Below, piece after piece: positions 29,101-37,500 of a DNA stretch of 64,000 bases; positions within the stretch are counted from its first letter, which is position 1; every line of letters starts with the position of its first letter. The notes beneath the pieces are model-generated. The model worked only from the letters and a program-made list of their open reading frames with translations. It was not told where the DNA came from and did no database searches. The DNA is from Myxococcales bacterium. GTDB taxonomy: Bacteria; Myxococcota_A; Bradymonadia; UBA7976; UBA1532. The position numbers were made by a program, and so were the translations under genes. The stretch is from NCBI GenBank assembly GCA_020633555.1, contig JACKDL010000017.1:62001-126000 (forward strand), written 5' to 3'.

Positions 29101-31282
29101 GTACCGGTGGGACTTCAACCAGGACGGGAACGTGGACGCCAACGGGGCGGTGGTGAACTTCGACACGAGCGAGGACGGGGTGTTCCGCGGGGTGCTCGAG
29201 GTGCAGGACAGCCTGGGCGCCGTGGGCCAGACCCTGTTCCAGGTGACGGTGTTGGACGTGAACCCGGTGCCCAACGCGGGCGGCCCGTACACCGTGGACC
29301 AGGGCACGGCCCTGCGCTTCGACGGGCGCGGCACCCGGCCCGGCGCGGCGGCGGATCCCATCAGCAACTACACCTGGGACTTTGGCGACGGCACGCCGCC
29401 GGTGAGCGGCGCGAACCTGACCCAGCCCGAGCACACCTACCTGCGGCAGGGCGCGTTCACGGTGCGGCTGACGGTGGAGGACGAGGACAGCTCGGCCTTC
29501 GTCGACGTGGCCGTGGCGGTGCGCGACGTGGATCCGGTCATCGACAGCATCAACGCGCCGGCCGATCCGTACGAGACGGCGCCGATGACCTTCACCATCG
29601 ACGCGCGGCCCGGGACGGCCTCGGATCCGATCACCCGCTACGAGTGGGACATGGACGGCGACGGGGTGGCTGAGTACGCCGGCGCGAACATGACCGAGGT
29701 GCAGCACCAGTTCGATGAGGCGGGCACCTACAACGTGGTGGTGACCGTGCGCGACGGCGACTCGAGCTCCACCGACGCGATCCGCGTCGAGGTGCGCGAG
29801 ATCACGCTGGCCGAGCTGCTGGCGTGGATCGACGCGAAGGTGGACGGGGACATCGCCAGCGGGGCGGTGGGCGGTTTCGCGCTGTTCGCGCTGCAGGGGA
29901 TGGCGGTGTCGATGGACCGGGCCCTGTGGGGTGAGGCGAACGACGAGCGGGGCGTGACCTTCGAGGCCATGCGGGCCATCGTGCAGCAGCTCGTGACGGC
30001 GCAGGCCAACGGCGGCGACTACGGCTGGGAGCTGTGGGCGCTGTCGCGGCAGCTCAAGCGCGAGACGGACCGGCTGAAGGACCGGATCCTGGCGAACGGC
30101 GATCTGCCGCGGGACCAGAACCACCCGAGCATCCAGCTGGCGACGGATCACCTGGACGGGGTGGGCGACATCTTCGGCAACCCCGACTTCCGCAACGACG
30201 TGGAGGCGGCGGACCGGGTGAGCATCGTCAACGACCTGTTCTTCGAGGCGGTCGAGGCCTACTACTGGCTCGAGGACAGCACCTACCAGTGCAACGAGTT
30301 CGGTGACTTCGAGCTGCCGAACCTGCGGGACCCGCTGGCGCTGCGGCCGGCGGCGAACCGGATCAACAGCCAGGACCTGGCGCCGGCGCTGGCGTCGCTG
30401 CGGGCCGAGATGGCGGCGTACGCGGCCAAGGCCGGGGCGCCGGCGGCGGCGAACATCACGAACGCGGTGGCGGCGATGGACAGCATCCTGAACCTGCAGG
30501 GGCTGCTGCTGGGGCCGAACTGCGAGGAGAACGAGGTCTGCGTCACGGACCGCGAGGCGCTCGACCTGGAGCTCGAGGCGGCGCAGCTTGTGCGCGACCT
30601 GGACGTGGCCCGCAACGGCGGGGCGTGGGTGCGGCAGTGGCAGAGCTGCATGGTGTTGGCGCTGAAGTTCCGCATCGAGCTGTCGATCCAGCGCGTGGAG
30701 TTTGCGTGCGGCGCGAACAACGCGGTGTCGCAGCGGGCGCGGCAGGTGCAGGCCATCGGGCTGGAGTTCGTCGAGGACGACCAGGACGCCGAGGCGCTGA
30801 GCTACTACGCGCACCCGGACCGGCAGTGCACGCTCATCCAGGTGTACGACCAGTGCCTGGTGGACGCGGATCCGGACAACCAGCCGTACGACGGGAACAT
30901 CGAGTGCCTGAACGACCTGGTGTGCCGCGAGCAGCCGCCGACGGTGACGGCGGGGCTGTGCCCGGTGGGCCAGGCGGACGCGTTCAACTTCCCGGCGGCG
31001 GCGGGGAACTCCATGGAGTTCACGGCGCAGATGCGCAACGCCAGCCGGGGCCCGTGTGAGGCCACCGACCTGACCCTGGAGGCGCGTCAGGTGCCGGCGG
31101 GTTGGCAGATGAACGTGGCGCCTGCGCAGGACGTGGACGCCGGGGCCGCCGGCAACGCCACGGTCACCGTGACCTGGCCGGCCGGCACCGCGGCGGGCGA
31201 CTACCGCATCGACGCGGTGACCCGTCAGGGCAACGACGCGGCCCTCGCCCGCGAGTTCTCCTTCATCGTCCGCGTGCCCTGA
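23123..31282 (+). CDS. giant secreted toroid-PKD-helical protein, copy 1
   Basis: 2719 residues, Sec signal peptide MNWWKRGALGVAVMAGLAIP ending near AQA-QE. Residues ~28-130 form a beta domain (QVLLVPYSQKNPQLPHPAHE, IGRTFLVPNVDRD). About 140-625 are helical repeats whose pattern (GGWYYNTQTAGDG, STTQWAFVGLESV, ADGGAAYDNRDGGG, MTGGAILAHRMIG) recalls the alpha/alpha toroid of terpenoid cyclases and prenyltransferase beta subunits. From ~630 come about ten PKD-like beta modules (VAWDLDNDGAFDD, YNVTLTVRDDLGRTN), a Cys-containing Ig-like region (~1680-1940), and three more PKD modules (YTWDFGDGTPP). About 2225-2600 is a conserved helical domain with many Trp and Cys; the end resembles a NEW3-type beta domain (VPAGWQMNV, AAGDYRIDAVTRQ). 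No lipobox, LPxTG or MYXO-CTERM-like anchor. Function unknown; a surface or secreted polymer-binding role is inference. GGGGGTGA precedes the ATG. Confidence 0.85.
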   Translation: MNWWKRGALGVAVMAGLAIPTLAQAQEQDQVLLVPYSQKNPQLPHPAHEGAQITLKGIIRNAQCGAYDVTWDVNRDNVYNDYTRRVGRDGTTFNVQDIGRTFLVPNVDRDQSYNINVKVRNTCTGAEKFGTFRLFIYNFRPSNDPRQWTDEQIEIMATMAVQESLWYHHRQMNDIAERDTSTIRGRSPYAAATNLAFWQFTTNGHLPAYPPGRINRHGINLPNGWEAENDRRWNVDPYAETVIRHINWLTQYYYRGALGAAEEENTHGYRWNGNRFVAERINRLANTSDGHGVRSYGDANTYYMGMNLGALATALPALAGTPLQNGPAGWLWERYIQEITDWLGNMQIDLGCSLGGWYYNTQTAGDGACHLGDFSTTQWAFVGLESVSVIGEPYDVYVNNRHKYRVAYQILSNQQADGGAAYDNRDGGGNRGSDFKMTGGAILAHRMIGTHNMQADNVVPFPDEATTIPDNLRRRFGYPANAPLTRKMLVDSYNRHLAYQALWFNQRKVFGSHWLDGNWQHGDYLCGNTNAVYNAGRCGNTYTMYSSQKGYATGLPTLERVGQWDWRRMYTTYYMRAQDRGMDVNNPLTGYDSFGRVTDDYCETTSVTCGWGSGHLGAAMGGLVMTPTVFNPPPVPLATVQPNRVTEGCSGANAGRVIFDHSESFHPDAGATIVAYQWDVDSSPAGGGLWWDNNGQPDFQTDDPNVPFEFQYLTRGNYTATLRVVDSAGQTKTTTVTVTVDAAANLPPDVGHGGPYALEVGQNLQLRSNVTDQNLACGDAVTVAWDLDNDGAFDDANGASPNVAWAVLQNLPVGQANRVRVRARDLAGAESIAETTLTIYPRDPVARGRANPNPAACRAEVTFDGSASSHPNPNRAISQYDWNVDGVGGNDGTGQIFRYVYPAFGDYNVTLTVRDDLGRTNSTSFVVNVNQGNQPPVARVASNAITVLEGDALTLDGRGSTDPNTNCGDSIVSYAWDINGNGSFADAVDIANSANPTLQWAALLAAGLRVADPATGLPTNTVTLRVTDEFGRTATAPVTVTLLEALPEVVVVQNPNPASVRLDNGLLQTALDGRESRSPVPGVTIQTFDWDLDNDGVFETANRAVVNFQRVVPEGDRQPGRLPRYTVGLRVTDSTGRTNTGTYEVVLTVPPTPPTADADPTDPPERGYDILVGEDLALDASQSSDPDSAQAGDYLRFFRWDLTYNAADGFRADITRQAANAQEQQAASRTVVTWAQLQAAGINGPGTYTIRVQVEDITNLTSEDSAPLRVHAVAPVAQLQANPNPAACGGRVTFDASASTHPHPGIDIVGYAWDFDGDGNADAAGEVTTRQFDAFTFGQPNTVALTVTDSRNNTATASVDITVDQGNRAPTPVAGGFRDPNGLVTGPYVIVAGEGLALSAAGSVDPDAACGDSIQSYAWRLGANGNLGNGAQRNLTWAQLQAAGVNGVGDYDITLTVTDRFGEAASGLATLRVVNGPEAVATANPARTGCGNVVEFSALNSRFFGPVAQGYGIQTYAWDLDGDGQYDDANGPVVERPAVALPDAQGRIRVVAGLRVTDGLNHSDTTEVVVTIDVQNLPPVANAGGPYTTGPVQGGFADVTLDGRGSLDPNAPCDAVALYKWDTDGDGRYGADDNPADLVGATVRYNSNNWRVNTVDTVRLVVCDQNGLCSAPAEASVNVLDVAPPEGELLSPRADQADNCLAGGNFNIDLRVSDPAGNPITATATIAGVNAGQAQIDPPNDGSAVPLTIVVNGNAVPEGRHEIVVTLRNNQNATTEVTSGGRLTFDRTAPVVTIGANLGDGVCYNPNGVPQAAVNVNDALDPAPSTNRQTLEDGCGRTLRVTATDACGNSGVAERDYLLALPVEVTINGVAEGALVADARVTWDVIGPAACASNVAARYSRNGGAAVNYPEDQLLNQAGNYAMTVSVANCNGVARDQIRNFSINAPPTAVAITAGHPNRDPNLPNAYVAVEGAGLQLNASDSLAPEAGDNVAAYRWDFNQDGNVDANGAVVNFDTSEDGVFRGVLEVQDSLGAVGQTLFQVTVLDVNPVPNAGGPYTVDQGTALRFDGRGTRPGAAADPISNYTWDFGDGTPPVSGANLTQPEHTYLRQGAFTVRLTVEDEDSSAFVDVAVAVRDVDPVIDSINAPADPYETAPMTFTIDARPGTASDPITRYEWDMDGDGVAEYAGANMTEVQHQFDEAGTYNVVVTVRDGDSSSTDAIRVEVREITLAELLAWIDAKVDGDIASGAVGGFALFALQGMAVSMDRALWGEANDERGVTFEAMRAIVQQLVTAQANGGDYGWELWALSRQLKRETDRLKDRILANGDLPRDQNHPSIQLATDHLDGVGDIFGNPDFRNDVEAADRVSIVNDLFFEAVEAYYWLEDSTYQCNEFGDFELPNLRDPLALRPAANRINSQDLAPALASLRAEMAAYAAKAGAPAAANITNAVAAMDSILNLQGLLLGPNCEENEVCVTDREALDLELEAAQLVRDLDVARNGGAWVRQWQSCMVLALKFRIELSIQRVEFACGANNAVSQRARQVQAIGLEFVEDDQDAEALSYYAHPDRQCTLIQVYDQCLVDADPDNQPYDGNIECLNDLVCREQPPTVTAGLCPVGQADAFNFPAAAGNSMEFTAQMRNASRGPCEATDLTLEARQVPAGWQMNVAPAQDVDAGAAGNATVTVTWPAGTAAGDYRIDAVTRQGNDAALAREFSFIVRVP

Positions 31283-31578
31283 TCCCGCCCCCTCCGTGAC
31301 CGCCCTTGGGGTCGGCGCCCGGTCGGGTCGCCGGCCTCAAGGCTCCCTTGGGCACTCCCTCGCCCACCCGTCACGGCCAGTTCAGAAATTTCCTGTCAAC
31401 GTAAAACACATGGGATCTCCGCGGCTTGCGTTGGCCGCGGGGCCGAAGTGTGCGCGTGAACTGTTCCCGGCAGGGGTTTTTGGTAGGTTTGACCCCGTAT
31501 CGAACCGTCACCGCCAGCTCTGCAGAACGCGGGGAAGATTCGGGTCGAGCGCGGCGTGACGTGAGCAAGGGGGGTCAG
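31283..31578. other. intergenic gap between the giant paralogs
   Basis: 296 bp with no gene. It contains a weak bulged GC inverted repeat near 31310-31335 (possible end of copy 1 transcription). An AT-rich patch follows around 31380-31412, and a T-run around 31479-31484 precedes TTGACC at 31490; no matching -10 is at the proper distance. The second giant gene is therefore probably transcribed separately, but I cannot fix its promoter. Confidence 0.4.
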
Positions 31579-34500
31579 ATGAATCGAGCGAGGCTTCGGG
31601 CCGCGGCGAGTCTGTGCGCTGGTGCTGCGTTGCTGTTGATCAGCAACGCCGCGAGCGCTCAGGCGAACGCGACGCCCAACCAGGTGCTGGTGGTGCCGTA
31701 CAACGCCGAGAACCCTCGGCTTCCGCACCCGGCGCATGAGCAGGCACCCATCACCCTGAAGGCCATGGTGCGCAACGCCACCTGCGGGGGGAACTATCGG
31801 GTCCGGTGGGACACTGACCGCGATGGAAGCTTCGATGACGAGGCGGAGTACACGTTCACGCGGAACGCGACCACGAAGAACATCTGGGACATCGGGCGGA
31901 CGTTCCGGGTGCCCAACGTGGATCGCGACGGGGCGCTGAACATCACCGTGCGTCTGCAGGTGCCGTGTGCGGCCGAGGGGAACCCCGCCAATCACTACAA
32001 GTTCGGCACGTTCCGGCTGTTCGTCTACGACTTCACGCCGGGCGGCCCCGACACCTGGACCGCCGAACAGCTTGAAATCATGAACATCATGGCCGTGCAG
32101 GAGAGCATGTGGTACGGCCACCGCCTGATGGACGAGTTCGGGGGGGATCACACCACCTCGCAGCTCTACGGGCAGATCAGCGTGCGCCGCAACGAGCAGT
32201 GGGGCGGCGGCATGATCAACGCCTGGATCATGGCGCTGAACGGGCACCTGGGCGCGTACCCGCCCGGCACCATCAACTGGTACAACCTGCCTCGGGATCA
32301 GGCCTGGGAAGCCGCGAATGAGCGGCGTTGGAACACGGATCCCTATGCCGAGACCATCGCGCGCTACCTGAACGGGACCATCCGGGCCGACTCGCGGGCG
32401 GTGGGCATCGTCGCGGGCAAGGAAGACAACACCTGCGGTTATGACGCCAACCGCAACGTGATCCGCTGCAACCGGGCGGACGGCAACGCGGGCGATCAGG
32501 TGGGCGCCTGGATCGGAAACGCCGACGGGGGCCCACACAGCAACGGGGTCGAGGATCCGGCCAGCTACCTGATGGGCCTGTACCTGGCATCGTCGGCCAT
32601 CATGACGCCGGCCTTCGCCGGGACGCCGGTGCAGGTGGGCCACGCCAGCGTGATTGGTCGGCCCTTCGAGTGGCTGATCCAGAGCCAGGTGGATCTGACC
32701 GCCGAGCAGCAGATGTACCGGGGCTATGGTGAGGGCGGGTGGTACTACCACCGCTACACCGGTACCGACGGCAACTACTCGGACATGTCGGTGACGCAGT
32801 GGGCGATGATCGGCCTCGAGGCCGCCGAGAAGGCCGGCGGCTTCGCGGGCGTGGTGGTGCCCAACAACGTCAAGTACCGCTCGGTCATCAACTCCTACAA
32901 CAACACCCGCAATGCGGACGGCGGTGGCCGCTACCGCACCACCGAGAGCCGCACCTGCACGAGCCTGATGCTGACGGGCGGCTGCTTGCTGGGGGAGCGC
33001 TGGGTGGGCGTGCACAACATGGCCCGCAACAACACGGTGCCGTTCCCCAACGAGACCAACCTGACGCAGGCGAACCTGGTGGACGACTACAACCGGGCCA
33101 TCGCCTACACCAAGAACTACTGGTACTCGAACAACAAGATCCACTGCGGCGGCCGGCAGGATCGCTTCTGGGACCGCGGCGACTACAAGTGTGGCGACAA
33201 CAACTCGGCGTACGGCGGCGGCCGCTGCGGCTCGACGTACACCCTCTACAGCCACCAGAAGGGCTACCGCACCGGTGAGCCGGAGCTGACCTTCGACGAC
33301 CGCGACTGGCTGCGGCAGTTCGCCACCTACTACATCCGCGCCCAGGACCGGGCGATGAACGACGCCAGCGGGCGCGACGGCAACTACGGCGTCTTCGGGC
33401 GGATCTACGACAGCTTCTGTGCCCAGTCCTCCATCACCTGCAACTACATGGCGCCGGCGATGATGTCGGGCATGGGCGGGTTGATCCTGACCCCCACCAT
33501 CTTCAACCCGAAGCCCGTGGCCATCGCCAGCGTGCAGCCCGACCAGGTGGTCGAGGGCTGCGTCGGCGGCAACGCCGGTGAGGTGGTCTTCCACCACGAG
33601 GAGAGCTTCCACCCCGGGTCCGATCAGACCATCGTGGCCTACCAGTGGGACGTGGACGCCAGTAACGGCCTTTGGTGGGACACCAACGCCCAGGCCGACT
33701 TCGAGTCCGACAACGAGCAGCCCTTCGAACATCGCTACAACAGCAGCGGCAACTACGTGGCCACGCTGCGCGTGGTGGACAACCTGGGGCAGAGCAAGAC
33801 CACCGTCGTGCGGGTGACCGTGGACGCGGCGGCCAACGTCCCGCCGTCGGTCGCCCACGGCGGCCCCTATGTCATCGAGGTCGGTCAGAACCTGCAGCTC
33901 GCCGGCCGCGCCACCGACCAGAACATCCCGTGTGGTGATCAGCTCACCATCGCTTGGGACCTGGACAACGACGGCCAGTACGACGACGCGAACGGCGCGA
34001 CGCCGAACGTGGGCTGGGCCGCCCTGCAAGGGTTGGCGCAGAACCAGCCGCACCGCGTCGCCATCCAGGTGCGTGACCGGGCGGGCCAGGTGGCGCGTGC
34101 CGAGACGACGCTGACCATCTACCCCCGGGAGCCCGTGGCCTCGGGCCGCGCCAACCCCAACCCCGCCGCCTGCCAGCAGCAGGTCACTTTCGACGGCTCG
34201 GCCTCGTCGCACCCCAACCCCAACCGGGCGGTGGCGCAGTACGACTGGGACATCGATGGTGACGGCGCGTTCGACGGCAGTGGCGCCATCTTCCGGTCGG
34301 ACTACGACCGCTTCGGCACCTACGACGTGACCCTGCGCGTCACCGACGATCTGGGGCGCACGGACACCGACCAGTTCCAGGTGGTGGTCGACCAGGGCAA
34401 CACCCCGCCGGTGGCGCGGGTGGCCAGCAACGAGATCAACCTGCTCGAGGAGGACAACCTGGTCCTCGACGGGCGGCCCTCGAGCGACGCGGATCTGCCC

Positions 34501-37500
34501 TGCGGCGACAGCATCGTCAGCTACCAGTGGGACCTGGACGGCGACGGCCAGTTCGACGATGCCAACGGCGCCAACCCCACCGTGGCCTGGGCGCAGGTAC
34601 AGAACCTCCTGGACTGGCCCGCCGATCGCGAGACCGGCCTGCCCGCCAACACGGTGCGGCTGCGGGTGACGGACGGCTTCGGGGCCAGCAGCACCGCGGA
34701 CGTCATCGTGCGGGTCTACCGGGCGAACCCCGTGGCCCTGGTGGTCCAGGTGCCGCTGCCGTCGCCCATCCGCATCGACACCGGCTTCTCGTCCACCACC
34801 CTGGACGGGCGCCAGAGCTACTCCACCGTGCCCGGCGTCAACATCGTGCGCTACGACTGGGACCTGGACGACAACGGGACCTTCGAGACCGCCGATCGGC
34901 CCACCACCGAGTTCCGCAAGGTCTTCGATCCCATCCCCCTGCCGCCGCGCGTGATCCCCGACACCTTCATCAGGCTGCGCGTGACGGACGCCAACGACCG
35001 CAGCGACGTGATCCGCTACCAGGTGGTGTACGACATCCCGCCCACGCCGCCGACGGCGGACGCGGATCCGACGGATCCGCCTGAGCGGGGCTATCACATC
35101 CTGGTGGGCGAGGGCCTGACCCTGGATGGCTCGCAGTCCTTCGATCCCGACGCGGACGAGGGTGACTACATCGAGTTCTACCGGTGGGACCTCACCTACA
35201 ACGCCAACGACGGGTTCAACGCCGACGTGAGCGCCCAGGCGGCCAACCAGGCCGAGCAGGACCAGGCGGCCGCCAGTGATCTGGCCTGGGCCGATCTGAA
35301 CGCGGCCGGCATCAACGGGCCGGGCAACTACACGGTGCGCCTGCAGGTGGAGGACACCACCCGGCTGACGGCTGAGGATGACGCGGTGCTGAACGTGTAC
35401 GCCCGCGATCCGGTGGCCCGGGTGGACGCCAACCCGAACCCCGCGGCCTGCGGTGGCCGGGTGACCTTCGATGGCACCGCCTCGGCCCACCCGCACCCCA
35501 CCATCGACATCGTGGGCTACGCCTGGGACTTCAACGGCGACGGGAACCCCGACGCGGCCGGCGCCTCGGTGCAGCGCGCGTTCAACCAGTTCACCTTCGG
35601 GGTGCCCAACAACGTGTCGCTCACGGTGACCGACTCGCGTGGGAACACGGGCACCGCCACGGTGCAGGTGAACGTGACCGAGGGCAACCGCGCGCCGGTG
35701 GCCCAGGCGGGTGGCTTCCGCGACGGCGGTGGGCGGGTGGTTGGCCCGTACGCCATCGCCGTGGGTGAGGGGCTGCGCCTCGACGCGGCGGGGTCCTCGG
35801 ACCCTGACGCTGCCTGCGGCGACCGCATCCAGCGCTACCAGTGGGACCTGCGCAACGACGGCAGCTTCGAGGGCGGCGGCGCCCAGCTCAACCTGACCTG
35901 GGCGCAGCTCAACGCCGCGGGCATCAACGCCCCGGGCCAGTACGACGTGCGGCTGCGGGTGACCGACCGCTTCAACGTGACGTCGGACGGCCTGGCCACC
36001 CTGGTGGTGGTGGGCGGCCCCGATGCCGACGCGCAGGCCAACCCCAACCGCGCGGGCTGCGAGCAGCGCGTGGAGTTCACGGCCGCCGGCAGCCGCTTCT
36101 TCGGCCCGGCTGACCAGGGCTTCGCCATCGTGGCGTACGATTGGGACCTGGACGGCGACGGCCAGTTCGACGACGCGCAGGGGGTGACCTTCGAGCGCGC
36201 GGTGGTGGCCGAGCCCGATCAGAACGGCCAGGTCGCCGTCCGCGCCACGGTCCGGGTCACCGACGCCGCCGGCCGGACCGACACGGCGACCACCGAGGTG
36301 GTCATCGACGTGCAGAACCAGCGCCCGGTGGCCAACGCGGGTGGGCCCTACCAGACCGGCCCCGTGGGCAACGGCTTCGCCGACGTGGTGCTGGACGGGC
36401 GCGCCTCGCTGGATCCGAACGCGCCCTGCGACGCCATCGCGGTCTACAAGTGGGACACCGACGGGGATGGGCGCTTCGGGCGCGACGATCAGCCCGACGA
36501 TCTCGAGGGCGCCACCGTGCGCTACAACAGCAACCGGTGGCGGGTGAACACCGTTGAGACGGTGAGCCTGATCGTCTGCGATGAGCTGGGCGCCTGCTCG
36601 GCCCCGGCCGAGGGCATCATCGAGATCCAGGACGAGGCGCCGCCCTCGGGCGAGATCATCTCGCCGCGGGCCGACGCCGACGCCCCCTGCCTGGGGGCGG
36701 GCGCGGTGAACCTGGTGCTCGACGTCTCCGATCCCGTCGGCGACGTGGTGACCGCCACCGTGACCATCGCCGGCGTGGTGGTGGGTCAGACGAACGTGGA
36801 CACCCCCAACGACGGCTCGGCGCAGCGGGTGACCATCGCCATCAACCCGGCGCTGGTCCCCGAGGGCCGCCACGCCATCAACGTGAACCTGCGCGACGGC
36901 GCGGGGGCCGAGGTGGACATCAACGCGGGCGGCCGGCTGACCTTCGACCGGACCGCGCCCACCGTGACCATCGGCAACCAGCTCGGTGAGGGCGTCTGCT
37001 ACAACGGCAACCAGGTGCCGGACCCCACGATCGACGTGAACGACAACCTGGACAACGCCCCGGACACCAACACGGACGTGGCCGAGGACGGCTGCGGCCG
37101 CACCCTGCGGGTCACCGCCACGGACGCCTGCGGGAACGTGGGCATCGGGGAGCGCAGCTACCTGATCGCGCAGCCGGTGGCCGTGGACATCAACGGCGTG
37201 GAAGAGGGTGAGCTGGTGGGCGAAGCCCGCATCACCTGGGACGTGGTGGGGCCCGACGCCTGCGCCAGCGCCGTCGACGCCAGCTACACCCGCAACGGCG
37301 GCGCCTCCGTGCCGTACCCCGAAGACCAGCTCCTGAACCAGCCGGGCGTGTACGCCATGACGGTGCGGGTGGCGAACTGCCTGGGCGTGGCCCGGCAGCA
37401 GATCCGCAACTTCTCGATCAACTCGCCGCCCGTGGCGGTGCCCATCACTGCGGGCAACCCGTCGGCGGATCCGGCGCTGGCGAACGCCTACGTGGCCATC

